Below are positions 1 to 9,379 of a stretch of DNA of 64,000 nucleotides, one piece after another. Below the pieces are notes generated by a model, which saw only the letters and a program-made list of their open reading frames with translations, was not told where the DNA came from and did not search any database. The first letter of the stretch is position 1. Each line of letters starts with the position of its first letter. The position numbers were made by a program, and so were the translations under genes. Location: contig JAFXVJ010000042.1 of the NCBI GenBank assembly GCA_017524615.1, positions 124,001 to 188,000 of the forward strand. Direction: 5' to 3'. The DNA comes from Clostridia bacterium. Lineage in GTDB: Bacteria; Bacillota; Clostridia; Christensenellales; Aristaeellaceae.

Positions 1-1
1 G

Positions 2-2830
2 GACGGCGCGCCGGCGGATGCTTACGCCTCGGAATACGGCCAGACCAGCCCGGATTATACTTATTCTCCGGAAGAAGAAGGGCCTTTTGCCGGCAACCCT
101 CCCATTTCCGGCAGCTGGCTGGGCGACGACCTGCCGCCTGAGCCGGAGGCCCCGCCCAAGCGCACCATTTTCAAGCCCCGCAGCCGGAAGCCTTCCTTTA
201 TCCTGGCTGTTTTGGTCAATTCCTTCCGGATGCTGGTGCTGCTGGTGCTTTTGTTCGGCCTGGCCGGGCTGGGCGCGGTGGTGGGGGTGGCCAAAGCGTA
301 TATGGACACCGCCCCGACCCTGGATCTGAACGCCATTGACGATCAGGCGCAGACCTCTTTTATCTACGATTCCCTGGGCAACCTGATCACCGAATACAAG
401 GGATCCGAAAACCGGATCATGGTGTCCATCGACACCATGCCCCTGACGCTGCGCAACGCCTTCGTGGCGGTGGAGGATGCCCGGTTCTATACCCACAACG
501 GCGTGGACGTAAAGCGCATCGTCGGCGCCTTCGTGGCAAATTTCACCACGGGCAGCCAGCAGGGCGGCTCCACCATCACCCAGCAGCTGATCAAGAACAC
601 CCTCCTGTCCAGCGAGCAATCCTATAAACGCAAGATTCAGGAGGCCTATTTGGCCATGCAGCTGGAAACGCGCTACTCCAAGGAAGAAATCCTGCAGGCC
701 TACCTGAACACCATTTACCTGGGTGAGGATTATTACGGCGTCAAGGTAGCGGCCATGGGCTATTTCGGCAAAGACAAGCTGAGCGATCTGACCCTGCGGG
801 AATGCGCCATCCTGGCCGGGATGACCAACAATCCGTATTATTACAATCCCAGACGCAATTTCTACACCCGCCAGAGCGAAACCACCGACTACGCCAAAAT
901 CACCAACGACCGCACCGATTACGTGCTGAGGTGCATGTACGAAAACCAGTTCATTACCCACGATGAATACCTGGCGGCCCTCTCCCCCGCCACAGCCTCC
1001 GTGCTGGAAAAATCTCCCTCCTCCACCGCCCTCTATCCCTACCCGCACTATGTGGAATACGCCATCAAGGACGCCATCAAGGCGCTTTTGTCCATCCATA
1101 ACCTGCCGGACACCTCCGCCAACCGTTCTAAGATGGAAACCGAATTGCGCACCGGCGGTTATCGGGTCTATCTGGCCCTGGATACGCGGATCCAGAAAAC
1201 GGTGGAACAGACCCTGCAAAACTACACCGATTACCCCACCCTGCGCGACCCTGCGGATAAAGTGTACCGCGCCCGGAACGCAGACGGGACTTATGACGAT
1301 ATCGTGCAGCCCCAGGCTGCCGCCGTGGTGCTGGATTACCGCACCGGCGAAATCAAGGCCATCGTGGGCGGCCGGACCGCCCCCACCAAGCGCAAGACCC
1401 TGAACCGCGCCGCCGACATGAACATGCCTGTGGGTTCCTCCATCAAGCCCATCGCCGTGTATGCCCCCGCCATCGAAATGGGCGCCGGGGCCGGTACGGT
1501 GCTGTATAATATGCCCCTGCCCATCCGCGGCTACACCGGCAGCGACGGAAAAGACACCTGGCCGCAGAACTACGGCGGCTCCTCCTACCGGGGCCCCGAA
1601 ACCATACGCACCGCCATCACCCGCAGCGATAATACCGCTGCGGCCTACGCGCTGATGAATTTTGTGGGTGTGGATCGGTCCGCCGATTTCCTGCTGCGCC
1701 TGGGGGTATCGGAGCACCACATCAACCGCACGCCGTTCGGGCTGTCGCTGGGTTCCTCGGGCATTTCTCCCGTGGAAATGGCCGTAGCCTTCGGGGTGCT
1801 GGGCAACAGCGGCGTTTATCAGAGTCCCATCACCATCCTGGGCATTGCCGACAGCAACCGGAATATCCTCTATGACGCGCATGCCAGCCAGAACCGTTAT
1901 CAGGTATTCAAGCCCTCCACCGCCTGGCTGACCATCGACATGATGAAGGACGTGGTGTCCTCGGGCACCGGCACCGCCGCCAAGATTTCCGGCCAGACCG
2001 TGGCCGGCAAAACGGGCACCAATTCCGATCAGAAGGGCGTGTTCTTCGTGGGGCTCACGGGCCACTACTGCGCCAGCGTCTGGATCGGCCATGACAACTA
2101 CAAGGCCCTGTCCTCCAAGACCACCGGCGGCAACAGCGCCGCCAAATTGTGGAAGGCCTTTATGCAGCCCATACACCAGGGCCTGAGCAACCGGAACATC
2201 ATGGAGGGCAGCGCCGAGGATTACGGCCTGGTGAAGGTGACCACGTGCAACGTATCCGGCCAATTGGCCACCGAAGCCTGCCGCCACGACGTGATGGGGT
2301 ACGGCGTCACCACGGATTACTGGCCCCGGGACAGCGTCCCCACGGTGCAGTGCCAGATGCACTACACCTACGATGTCTGCAGTGAATCCGGCATGATTGC
2401 AGGCCCCTCCTGCCCCGCTCATTCCAGCAAAGGCGTCCTCATCCTGCCCATCGGCCATCCGCTTTACGATTTTATCAATACGCAATATGCCGGCGTGCTC
2501 AGCGATTATCTGGGCGAATACGCGGCCAACCCCTCCCTGCTGCAAAGCCGCACCTGCACCCTGCATCAGGCGGGCGCTTCCGGCTACGATCAATCCATCG
2601 TGAACAATACTTTCCTGCCGGACGCTCAGCGATTGCTGTCCCAGGCCCAGGCCCTGCTGTCCACCCTGCCGCCGGATCATCCCGCCTATCAGCCGCTGCT
2701 CAGCGCCATCAACAACCTGAACAGCGTTATGGCCACCAATCCCTCCAGCGAAGCCCTTGCCGTGGCCATGGGCAACCTGACGCTGGCCATGGCCAATGCC
2801 CAAGCGTCAGCTGTCAGCCCCAGTTACTGA
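2..2830 (+). CDS. Class A penicillin-binding protein (PBP1A type), 5' end outside the window
   Basis: Bifunctional peptidoglycan synthase that polymerises and cross-links glycan strands outside the membrane. The frame is open from base 2, so the true start lies upstream of the window. About 60 visible residues form a proline- and acid-rich cytoplasmic tail, followed by one membrane segment (about 200-290) and the GT51 glycosyltransferase domain with EDARFYTHNG and GGSTITQQ. The transpeptidase domain shows the SSIK nucleophile motif (1436-1447), the SDN motif (TRSDNTAAAY) and KTGT (about 2005-2016). A TTG at 212 is the first possible start codon, but starting there would cut off the tail, so I do not use it. 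The family assignment is certain; the exact PBP number is not. Confidence 0.96.
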   Translation, partial: DGAPADAYASEYGQTSPDYTYSPEEEGPFAGNPPISGSWLGDDLPPEPEAPPKRTIFKPRSRKPSFILAVLVNSFRMLVLLVLLFGLAGLGAVVGVAKAYMDTAPTLDLNAIDDQAQTSFIYDSLGNLITEYKGSENRIMVSIDTMPLTLRNAFVAVEDARFYTHNGVDVKRIVGAFVANFTTGSQQGGSTITQQLIKNTLLSSEQSYKRKIQEAYLAMQLETRYSKEEILQAYLNTIYLGEDYYGVKVAAMGYFGKDKLSDLTLRECAILAGMTNNPYYYNPRRNFYTRQSETTDYAKITNDRTDYVLRCMYENQFITHDEYLAALSPATASVLEKSPSSTALYPYPHYVEYAIKDAIKALLSIHNLPDTSANRSKMETELRTGGYRVYLALDTRIQKTVEQTLQNYTDYPTLRDPADKVYRARNADGTYDDIVQPQAAAVVLDYRTGEIKAIVGGRTAPTKRKTLNRAADMNMPVGSSIKPIAVYAPAIEMGAGAGTVLYNMPLPIRGYTGSDGKDTWPQNYGGSSYRGPETIRTAITRSDNTAAAYALMNFVGVDRSADFLLRLGVSEHHINRTPFGLSLGSSGISPVEMAVAFGVLGNSGVYQSPITILGIADSNRNILYDAHASQNRYQVFKPSTAWLTIDMMKDVVSSGTGTAAKISGQTVAGKTGTNSDQKGVFFVGLTGHYCASVWIGHDNYKALSSKTTGGNSAAKLWKAFMQPIHQGLSNRNIMEGSAEDYGLVKVTTCNVSGQLATEACRHDVMGYGVTTDYWPRDSVPTVQCQMHYTYDVCSESGMIAGPSCPAHSSKGVLILPIGHPLYDFINTQYAGVLSDYLGEYAANPSLLQSRTCTLHQAGASGYDQSIVNNTFLPDAQRLLSQAQALLSTLPPDHPAYQPLLSAINNLNSVMATNPSSEALAVAMGNLTLAMANAQASAVSPSY

Positions 2831-2849
2831 CATCGTCATAAAATCCGCA

Positions 2850-2878
2850 TTGACAAACCTGCCCGTCCCTGATACCAT
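2850..2878 (+). promoter_or_regulatory. SigA-type promoter for the RCC1-repeat gene
   Basis: TTGACA (2850-2855), 17 bases, TACCAT (2873-2878), about 85 bases upstream of the RCC1 gene start. The -35 box is perfect and the -10 box is moderate. Confidence 0.6.
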
Positions 2879-2963
2879 GAAACAGGGAACCGCGATGCCG
2901 CGGCTTGCCCTCGCTTACCGATGATGGGCCCGTTCCGCCCGAAAGAAAGGATTCTGATTCCCC

Positions 2964-4136
2964 ATGAAAAAAGCGATTTCCCTGGTACTGATGCTTCTTC
3001 TGCTGCTGTCCCTTTCCGCCGCTCTGGCCGACGAGGATCTGATGCTGGTGCGCACGGGCGGCAGCTTCACCTACGCCCGCATGGCGGACGGCACCGTCTG
3101 GGCGTGGGGCGACGGCGGCCGGGGCCAGCTGGGCAGCGAAAAAATGGCTTATGTATTCATCAATGTGCCCGGCGCCGTGGGGCTGGATGGCAAACACATC
3201 GCCGATATCCAATGCGCCAATGCCTCCGCCTATTTTCTGATGGACGACGGCACCGTGTACGCCACCGGCTTCAACGATTACGGCCAGCTGGGCGTGCCCG
3301 GTCTGGGCGACATGTCCGGCAAGCCCGTCAAAATCCCCAACCTGAAAAACATCACCCGGGTGGCCTGCGGCTTTGGACAATGCTTAGCGCTGGACCAGGA
3401 CGGCCACGTATGGGTATGGGGCCGTAACGGCAACGGCCAATTGGGCAACGGCGCCACCCTGAACAAAACCGTGCCCTTTATGCTGGACCTGGAAGACATC
3501 GTGGATGTCCAGTGCGGCGGCGCGTTCAGCATGGCGCTGGCCGCAAACGGCGATATCTGGGGCTGGGGCGACAATGAATTCTATCAGTTGGGCGCCGTTT
3601 CCCGGGGCGTGGATGTGTTCACCCCCACCAAGCTGCCCATGTCCGGTCAGTTTGTGAAAATCGGCTGCGGCGGCGACGTCAGCTTCGGCATCGACGCCGA
3701 CGGCACGCTGTGGGCCTGGGGCCGCAACGATTATTATCAGATGGGCACGGATGCCTGCGGAAGCGTGTCCAAGGTCCCCATGCGCGTGGCCCTTCCGGAA
3801 GGCACCAAGGTGGAGAAGATCATCGCGTACAACAGCCATGCCGCCTGCATCACCACGGAGGGCGAATACTGGCTGTGGGGCAGCAGCTCTTACTGTCAGC
3901 TGGGCCGCAACGTATCCGGCGGGAAGGATTTGCCCAAGCGGATGTTTGCCGATCACAAGGTGCTGGATGGCGGCGTGGGCAGCCTGCATACCGCCGTGCT
4001 GCTGGACGACGGCACCATCTGGAGCTGCGGCAGCAACTACTACGGCCAGCTGGGCTTCTTCTATGTGCAGGATTCCCACATTGCGGAATGGAAGCAGGCC
4101 AAGGTCAACCTGCTCACCTGCGTCCGGGAAAAGTGA
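2964..4136 (+). CDS. Secreted RCC1-repeat protein
   Basis: The 390-aa protein starts with a signal peptide (residues 1-22, a Leu-rich core ending at ALA-DE). The rest is a run of RCC1-type repeats, each about 50 residues, with the recurring pattern DGTVWAWGDGGRGQLG, HVWVWGRNGNGQLG and similar at positions spread over the whole protein. They should form a beta-propeller exposed outside the cell. RCC1 propellers bind partners; no enzyme motif is visible. ATG at 2964 follows a weak GAAAGAAAGGA Shine-Dalgarno region. The gene has its own promoter and is followed by a hairpin, so it seems monocistronic. The function is unknown; the repeat assignment is firm. Confidence 0.88.
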   Translation: MKKAISLVLMLLLLLSLSAALADEDLMLVRTGGSFTYARMADGTVWAWGDGGRGQLGSEKMAYVFINVPGAVGLDGKHIADIQCANASAYFLMDDGTVYATGFNDYGQLGVPGLGDMSGKPVKIPNLKNITRVACGFGQCLALDQDGHVWVWGRNGNGQLGNGATLNKTVPFMLDLEDIVDVQCGGAFSMALAANGDIWGWGDNEFYQLGAVSRGVDVFTPTKLPMSGQFVKIGCGGDVSFGIDADGTLWAWGRNDYYQMGTDACGSVSKVPMRVALPEGTKVEKIIAYNSHAACITTEGEYWLWGSSSYCQLGRNVSGGKDLPKRMFADHKVLDGGVGSLHTAVLLDDGTIWSCGSNYYGQLGFFYVQDSHIAEWKQAKVNLLTCVREK

Positions 4137-4158
4137 CGTTTCATCCCGCATGTCAAAC

Positions 4159-4190
4159 AGGCTGCTGTCCCATCGGATGGCAGCCTGTAT
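4159..4190 (+). terminator. Hairpin downstream of the RCC1-repeat gene
   Basis: A perfect 9-bp stem ACAGGCTGC (4159-4167) and GCAGCCTGT (4182-4190), followed by ATTTG rather than a strong T tract. It lies 23 bases after the stop codon, so it is a probable but imperfect intrinsic terminator. Confidence 0.6.
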
Positions 4191-4229
4191 TTGTGCCGCT
4201 GAATCTTTGCGGTTTCGCCCCCGCACGGG

Positions 4230-4258
4230 TTGATTTTTTTCAAAAAAGCATGTACAAT
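4230..4258 (+). promoter_or_regulatory. SigA-type promoter for degV
   Basis: TTGATT (4230-4235), 17 bases, TACAAT (4253-4258). It sits 31 bases upstream of the degV start codon. Confidence 0.65.
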
Positions 4259-4289
4259 AGATGCATGCCAAAGAAGGAGGGGTCAATCC

Positions 4290-5168
4290 ATGGCTCAAAG
4301 CTATGTATTCATGACGGACAGCGACAGCGATCTGCTCTATTCCATTGCGGATGAGAAAAATATTCCCGTTGTGCATATGCCGTACACCCTGGATGGAAAA
4401 GAATACTTCGATGATAACGGCCGGGCAGGCATCGAGAAGGATTTCTTCAAGCGGATGCGCGAAGGCGCCACGCCCAGCACGTCGCTGCTGCCTACGGACG
4501 CCTATCTGGAATATTTTGAGCCCATCCTGAAGGAAAAGGATCTGCTGTTCGTGGCATTTTCTACGCAGATGAGCTCCACCATCAAGAATGTGTTTGCGGC
4601 CCGGAAGATCCTGCTGGAAAAGTATCCGGAGCGGAAGTTCACCGTCGTGGACACGCTGAGCATCTCCGGCCCCATGACGCTGCTGCTTTTGAAGGCCCAT
4701 GAATTGTATGAGCAGGGCAAGAGCATGGATGAGGTGGAGCAGTGGCTGCTGGACAACCGGCTGCGCGCCCAAGCCTGGCTGACGGTGAGCGACCTCAAAT
4801 ATCTTGCCCGGGGCGGCCGCATTTCCTCCACCAGTGCCTTTTTCGGCTCCATGCTGGATATCAAGCCCATCATCTGCATGGGCAAGGGCGGCAAGCTGGA
4901 TCCCGCCGAAAAGGTGCAGGGCCGGAAGAAGGCGTTGCGCACGATCGTGGACCGCACCGCCGAACTGATCGAGAATCCCGAGGATCAAACGGTGCTCATT
5001 TTACATGGCGACGTGCCGGAGGAAGCTGATCGGCTGGCTGAATTGCTGCGCCAGCGCATTCCCACGCTGCGGGATATCCGCATCCAGATCATCGGCCCGG
5101 TGATCGGCGCCCACTGCGGCCCCGGCACGCTGGCCGCCTGTTTCATGGGCAAGGAACGTGCCATTTGA
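4290..5168 (+). CDS. DegV family protein (fatty-acid binding, FakB-like)
   Basis: The 292-aa protein has the two-lobed DegV fold signature: TDSDSDL near the N-terminus, a middle region with ATPSTSLLPT and STQMSSTIKN, and GGRISSTSAFFG in the second half. Members of this family bind a fatty acid and hand it to a FakA kinase, which makes acyl-phosphate for phospholipid synthesis; no fakA gene is seen here. The ATG at 4290 is chosen over an upstream in-frame ATG at 4230 because AAGGAGGGG (4274-4282) lies just before it and because the promoter overlaps the upstream option. The stop codon lies 22 bases before the next gene's start, so co-transcription with the PHP gene is likely. Confidence 0.9.
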   Translation: MAQSYVFMTDSDSDLLYSIADEKNIPVVHMPYTLDGKEYFDDNGRAGIEKDFFKRMREGATPSTSLLPTDAYLEYFEPILKEKDLLFVAFSTQMSSTIKNVFAARKILLEKYPERKFTVVDTLSISGPMTLLLLKAHELYEQGKSMDEVEQWLLDNRLRAQAWLTVSDLKYLARGGRISSTSAFFGSMLDIKPIICMGKGGKLDPAEKVQGRKKALRTIVDRTAELIENPEDQTVLILHGDVPEEADRLAELLRQRIPTLRDIRIQIIGPVIGAHCGPGTLAACFMGKERAI

Positions 5169-5190
5169 TTTTTCGGAAAGAGAATATGGT

Positions 5191-6075
5191 ATGACACTGA
5201 TCATTGATCCTGCCCTTCCCCAGTGGAAGGGCAATTTACACTGCCACACCACGCTAAGCGACGGCCTTCTGCCGCCCCGGGAGGCAGCTGCCCTGTATCA
5301 GGCCGCGGGCTATGATTTCCTTGCCATCACCGATCACCGCCGGGTGACCGATCCCGCGGAAGCGGAAACGGATCTGCTGCTGATCCCCGGGATCGAATTG
5401 GATTACCGCGTGATGGGCCGGCACATGCAGGCGGTGCACATCCTGGGCATTGGGGTGGACGGCCGCCTGATGGATGAGCCCCAGGTAATGGCGGATCCCC
5501 AGCAGGGGATCGACCTGATCCGCTCCCATGGCGGCCTGGCCATTTTCGCGCATCCCGCCTGGAGCCTGAGCACCCCTGAAACCATCGAAGCGCTGCGGGG
5601 GATCAGCGCCGCGGAAATCTACAATCACGTGTCGGACGCGCCCTGGAACGCCCCCCGGGGCGATTCCTCCCTGATCCTGGATGAATGCTTTGCGGACGGC
5701 TGCCTGCTGCCCGTCGTGGCCGGGGACGACGCGCATCATTATAACGGCGATCAGTGCCATTCCGCTGTGATCGTCTGCGCGGAAGCATGCACCCGGGAGG
5801 GCATTTTGTCCGCGCTGGCCCAGGGCCATGTGTATGCCAGTCAAGGCCCGCGGATCACGGACATGTGCTTGGAGGACGGCGTGCTGAGCCTGTCCTGCTC
5901 TCCGTGCCGGCAGATCGTTTTCTATTCCAATATGTTTTACGGCCGGGGCCGGGTGCTGACCGGCGCGGATATGACCCGCGCCGCCTATCGCGTGCAGCCC
6001 GCCGAAACCTTTGTCCGGGTGGAAATCATGGACGAACAGGGCCTCAGGGCCTGGTCGTCGCCGGTACGGCTGTAA
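5191..6075 (+). CDS. PHP-domain phosphoesterase (CehA-like)
   Basis: The 294-aa protein carries the metal-binding motifs of the PHP superfamily in order: HCHTTLSDG near residue 16, ITDHRR, PGIELDYR, FAHPAW and GDDAHH. Such proteins hydrolyse phosphoesters using a cluster of two or three metal ions; the substrate here is not evident. ATG at 5191 with GGAAAG (5175-5180) is preferred to the ATG at 5158, which would overlap degV. No signal peptide is seen, so it is probably cytoplasmic. It follows degV closely and ends at a strong bidirectional terminator facing the WG gene. Confidence 0.88.
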   Translation: MTLIIDPALPQWKGNLHCHTTLSDGLLPPREAAALYQAAGYDFLAITDHRRVTDPAEAETDLLLIPGIELDYRVMGRHMQAVHILGIGVDGRLMDEPQVMADPQQGIDLIRSHGGLAIFAHPAWSLSTPETIEALRGISAAEIYNHVSDAPWNAPRGDSSLILDECFADGCLLPVVAGDDAHHYNGDQCHSAVIVCAEACTREGILSALAQGHVYASQGPRITDMCLEDGVLSLSCSPCRQIVFYSNMFYGRGRVLTGADMTRAAYRVQPAETFVRVEIMDEQGLRAWSSPVRL

Positions 6076-7529
6076 TGCGGCGGGAAGAACGGAGGCAAAT
6101 GAAAACGGACGCGGAAACGGCAAAACCGTTCCGCGTCCGTTTTTGATGCGCGCTGCTTTTCCTGCCAGACCGCCGCGCCGTCATGGTCAATGTAGGCTAA
6201 CTTGCCGTCCTTTTCTACCAGCGCCAGGCCGTTTTCAAAATCCCAGGCGTAATCCCATTGGGGAGGGAGGATCCAGTCTGCCTGCTCGTTGATGTAGCCG
6301 TATTGTCCGTTCTGAGAAACCGGCATCAATCCTTCATGGAAAGCCATATCTCCATCACATGATTCAGGGATACCATCGTAGATCGGTTCCGTCAGGAAAG
6401 CCCAGCCATCGTCAGACAACCGGATCAGGCCGTAGGATTCTGTGCTGTCGCTGCGGCGGATAACACGATACCATATCAGCCCGTTTTTCATTGCATAGGC
6501 GCAGGGCGCGAATACTGTGTTTTCTTCCGGATAGTTGGGATAAAGAAACACTGTTTTCCCTTCCCGATTCACGATCACCCAGGAACGCGCGTTGTTTTCA
6601 TCACACAGCTTGGCCAGCGCGTATCCGTTGTGGAAGAAATGCTTTTCGCCGCCGCCGAAGTAATCCCAGCCCGGATCGTAATCCAGCGACGCGGGCAGGA
6701 TGACATGCCCTTCCAAATCCATGATTCCCAGTTTTGCGTCTTGGTGGAAAAATATCCTTCCCTCGCTGGCGTCCTCCACATATTCGTACTGCGGTGGAAC
6801 GATCACCGTCCCGTCCGGGCGCGCCAGGCCGCACAGGCTATCCCCATCCGTGATGCGCAAGACCCCTTCGTTTACGCTGCCGCCCGGATAGATCCCGGAA
6901 GGGAATGCCGTCTTGTTCCCATCCCGGTCGATCAAATATTCAGCAAAACTGTATCCATCGAACAATTCAATACGAATGAAAGCATACCCTTCCGAAAACT
7001 CAGCGTCCGGATACAGTTCTCCCTGTTCCTGCAGCAGGATCGCGGTTTCTCCCGTATCCCGGCGCAGATAAGCATCTTTGTATTCGCCGCTTTCTTCTCT
7101 CCAGTTGGCCAGGATCAGGCCGCAATCCGTGCGGTTATCCCACAGGTAATCATACTTTGGCTCCTGGATGAAGCCGCTTTGCTTGTCCAGCCAGCCCACG
7201 AGCCCCATGACCGGATCAGCCTCATACATCAAATAGCAGAAATCGTCCTCCTCGATCCGGCTGTATCGCGGTTCCAGCAGCAGGTCCCCTTCCGTATCGA
7301 TCAAGCCAAAACATGGAAATCCGTTCTCACCGTAAACGCCGACCACTGCCCGCCCCTGGGAAAACGGCTTCGCCTCATCCCACTGCGCCGGGATCACAGT
7401 TTCCCCCTGCCGGTTCATGTATCCCCACAAGCCGTTTTCCCGGATGGGATACAGGCCGTTTTCCTCTCCCAGCGCCCCCAGGGGCAGCGTCAGCGCCAGC
7501 AAAACGATCCAGACCGCGATCCGCTTCAT
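5985..7529 (-). CDS. Secreted WG-repeat protein, frame lacking a normal stop
   Basis: The protein has a signal peptide (MKRIAVWIVLLALTLPLGALG) and then WG repeats such as ENGLWGYMNRQGETVIPAQWDEA and NGQYGYINEQADWILPPQWDYAWDFENG, thought to form an exposed binding surface. The start at 7529 is chosen because AAGGAGG lies 7 bases before it. The oddity is the 3' end: the last WG unit finishes near 6190 (GKLAYIDHDGAAVWQEK), but the frame stays open through the terminator hairpin and 91 bases into the convergent PHP gene, stopping only at 5985. The last 60 or so residues therefore look like non-native read-through. All three minus-strand frames are open across the hairpin, so no simple one-base error would supply a nearby stop. 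Confidence 0.8.
   Translation of the reverse strand: MKRIAVWIVLLALTLPLGALGEENGLYPIRENGLWGYMNRQGETVIPAQWDEAKPFSQGRAVVGVYGENGFPCFGLIDTEGDLLLEPRYSRIEEDDFCYLMYEADPVMGLVGWLDKQSGFIQEPKYDYLWDNRTDCGLILANWREESGEYKDAYLRRDTGETAILLQEQGELYPDAEFSEGYAFIRIELFDGYSFAEYLIDRDGNKTAFPSGIYPGGSVNEGVLRITDGDSLCGLARPDGTVIVPPQYEYVEDASEGRIFFHQDAKLGIMDLEGHVILPASLDYDPGWDYFGGGEKHFFHNGYALAKLCDENNARSWVIVNREGKTVFLYPNYPEENTVFAPCAYAMKNGLIWYRVIRRSDSTESYGLIRLSDDGWAFLTEPIYDGIPESCDGDMAFHEGLMPVSQNGQYGYINEQADWILPPQWDYAWDFENGLALVEKDGKLAYIDHDGAAVWQEKQRASKTDAERFCRFRVRFHLPPFFPPHYSRTGDDQALRPCSSMISTRTKVSAGCTR
6102..6143. terminator. Bidirectional intrinsic terminator
   Basis: A stem of about 18 bp with one bulged A: left arm 6102-6120 (AAAACGGACGCGGAAACGG), loop CAAAA, right arm 6126-6143, with A and T runs on both sides. 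It serves the PHP gene on the plus strand and, in position, the WG gene on the minus strand, whose frame however runs through it. Confidence 0.9.
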
Positions 7530-7609
7530 GCCGTGTCCTCCTTCCATGCATCCTGCGGTAGATAAGACATCCGGGAAGGGCGTTTTGTTTCATGCGCGTG
7601 AAAAAAAGA

Positions 7610-7654
7610 AAGAAAAAACAAAAAAAGGAACCATCCCGATATCGGAACGGTTCC
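7610..7654 (-). terminator. Intrinsic terminator of proS
   Basis: On the minus strand GGAACC (7654-7649) pairs with GGTTCC (7632-7627), with inner CGAT/ATCG pairing, followed by TTTTTTTGTTTTTTC. It begins 8 bases after the proS stop codon. Confidence 0.88.
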
Positions 7655-7662
7655 CCGATGCG

Positions 7663-9105
7663 TCAATACGCTTTCGCGAAATACATGACCTTGTCGGCCT
7701 TGCGTCCGCAGCAGACGCAGGTGTCGCCGAAGGGGGTCTGGTCGAAGGGCATGTTGCGGGAGGTGGCGTTGGTTTCCTCCTTGATCTTATCCTCGCAGGC
7801 CCGGTCGCCGCACCACATGGCGCGGGCGTAGCCGCCGTCCACCTGAGCCTTCAGTTCTTCGTAATTATGCACGTCCTTCGTGTGGGCCAGGCGGAATTCA
7901 TCGGCGATGCGGAACATGTTCTGCTGAATGTCGTCCAGCAGCTTTTTCAGCTCCTCCGCCAGGCTGTCCAGGGAGATGGCGGTCTTTTCGAAGGTATCCC
8001 GGCGCATCACGGTGGCCACGCCGTTTTCAATATCCCGGGGGCCCATTTCCACGCGCACGGGCACGCCCTTGAGCTCCCATTCGTTGAATTTCCAGCCGGG
8101 AGACACGTTGTCCCGGTCGTCCAGCTTCACGCGGATGCCGGCCGCTTTCAGGGTGTTGAACGCTTCCTCGCACTTTTCCATCACGCCGCCCTTGTGGGCC
8201 GCGATGGGCAGGATCACCGCCTGATAGGGCGCGATCATGGGAGGCAGCTTCAATCCGCGCTCGTCGCCGTGGGTCATGATGATGGCGCCGATCAGGCGGG
8301 TGGAAACGCCCCAGCTGGTTTCATGGCAGTATTCCAGTTTGCTGTCCTTGCTCAGATACTGGATGTTGAAGGGCACGGCGAAGTTGGTGCCGAAATTGTG
8401 GCTGGTGCCGGCCTGCAGGGCTTTGCCGTCCTGCATCATGGCCTCCACGGAATAGGTGGCCCGGGCGCCTGCGAACTTTTCCTTGTCGGATTTCTGCCCG
8501 GCGAACACGGGGATGGCCAGGTTCTTTTCGCAGAAAGTTTTGTACACGTTCAGCATCATCTGGGTCTCTTCTTCCGCTTCCTCGGCGGTGGCGTGCACGG
8601 TGTGGCCCTCCTGCCACCAGAATTCGGCGGTGCGCAGGAAGGGACGGGTGGTCTTTTCCCAGCGCATGACGGAGCACCACTGATTGTATTTCAGCGGCAG
8701 ATCCCGGTAGCTCTGCACCCACTTGGAAAACATGGTGCAGAAAATGGTTTCGCTGGTGGGGCGAACGGCCAGGCGCTCCTGCAGCTTTTCCGTGCCGCCC
8801 TGGGTGACCCAGGCCACCTCGGGGGCGAAGCCCTCCACGTGGTCCGCTTCCTTGAGCAGCAGGGATTCGGGGATCAGCATGGGCATGGAGACGTTTTCAT
8901 GGCCGGTGTCCTTGAACATCTGGTCCAATTGCTCGTGGATCAGTTCCCAGATGCGGTTGCCGTAGGGCTTGAGCGCCATGCAGCCGCGCACGGGGGTGTA
9001 ATCCATCAAATCGGTCTGGGTGACCACGTCGGTATACCACTGGGAGAAATTTTCATCCCGGGGGGTGATGTGCTGCACGAATTCCTGTTTCTTTTCCTTG
9101 GCCAT
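7663..9105 (-). CDS. proS: Prolyl-tRNA synthetase, archaeal/eukaryote-like type without editing insert
   Basis: Charges tRNA-Pro with proline. At 480 aa it is of the short ProS class: it lacks the roughly 180-residue INS editing domain of the E. coli-type enzyme and ends in the Tyr-terminated tail (KVMYFAKAY) typical of the archaeal type. Class II motifs are visible: motif 2 around MRWEKTTRPFLRTAEFWWQEGH and the TSE of VRPTSETIF. The C-terminal zinc-type CVCCGRKAD and an earlier Cys (CGDRACED) are present. ATG at 9105 follows GGAGGAGG. The gene is transcribed alone from a consensus promoter through a T-box leader, so it should respond to uncharged tRNA-Pro. Confidence 0.97.
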   Translation of the reverse strand: MAKEKKQEFVQHITPRDENFSQWYTDVVTQTDLMDYTPVRGCMALKPYGNRIWELIHEQLDQMFKDTGHENVSMPMLIPESLLLKEADHVEGFAPEVAWVTQGGTEKLQERLAVRPTSETIFCTMFSKWVQSYRDLPLKYNQWCSVMRWEKTTRPFLRTAEFWWQEGHTVHATAEEAEEETQMMLNVYKTFCEKNLAIPVFAGQKSDKEKFAGARATYSVEAMMQDGKALQAGTSHNFGTNFAVPFNIQYLSKDSKLEYCHETSWGVSTRLIGAIIMTHGDERGLKLPPMIAPYQAVILPIAAHKGGVMEKCEEAFNTLKAAGIRVKLDDRDNVSPGWKFNEWELKGVPVRVEMGPRDIENGVATVMRRDTFEKTAISLDSLAEELKKLLDDIQQNMFRIADEFRLAHTKDVHNYEELKAQVDGGYARAMWCGDRACEDKIKEETNATSRNMPFDQTPFGDTCVCCGRKADKVMYFAKAY

Positions 9106-9123
9106 GTTGAAAAAACCTCCTCC

Positions 9124-9345
9124 AAAAAATAACCCTCCGTCCTGCGCAGGGACGAAGGGATGCTTCGCGGTACCACCTTGCTTGGCGTCATGAAAAACGC
9201 CCGGCTTTTTCGTTCTGTAACGGGAACGCCCCGGCGGGGATTGGCCGCTGGCCCACGGGCGGGATGGCGGCGGCCCCGCGCGCTTTCAGCCCATGACGCG
9301 CTCTCTTTCCTTGGCCGGCCTTACCCCGTGGATTGCCTGTAAACA
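9124..9345 (-). ncRNA. T-box riboswitch leader of proS
   Basis: The hallmark T-box sequence AAGGTGGTACCGCG lies at 9179-9166 on the minus strand. It is followed by a terminator hairpin CGTCC/GGACG (9154-9138) and TTATTTTTT. Upstream is a Stem I-like region with AAAGAGAG near 9308 and a Stem III-like hairpin CGTTC/GAACG (about 9229-9212). The T-box binds uncharged tRNA to switch from termination to read-through. The specifier codon, expected to be CCN for proline, could not be located with certainty by eye. Confidence 0.92.
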
Positions 9346-9350
9346 AAGGC

Positions 9351-9379
9351 ATTATACAGGAAACACAGAGAAATTTCAA
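9351..9379 (-). promoter_or_regulatory. SigA promoter of the T-box/proS unit
   Basis: TTGAAA (9379-9374), 17 bases, TATAAT (9356-9351) on the minus strand, just upstream of the T-box leader. Confidence 0.88.
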
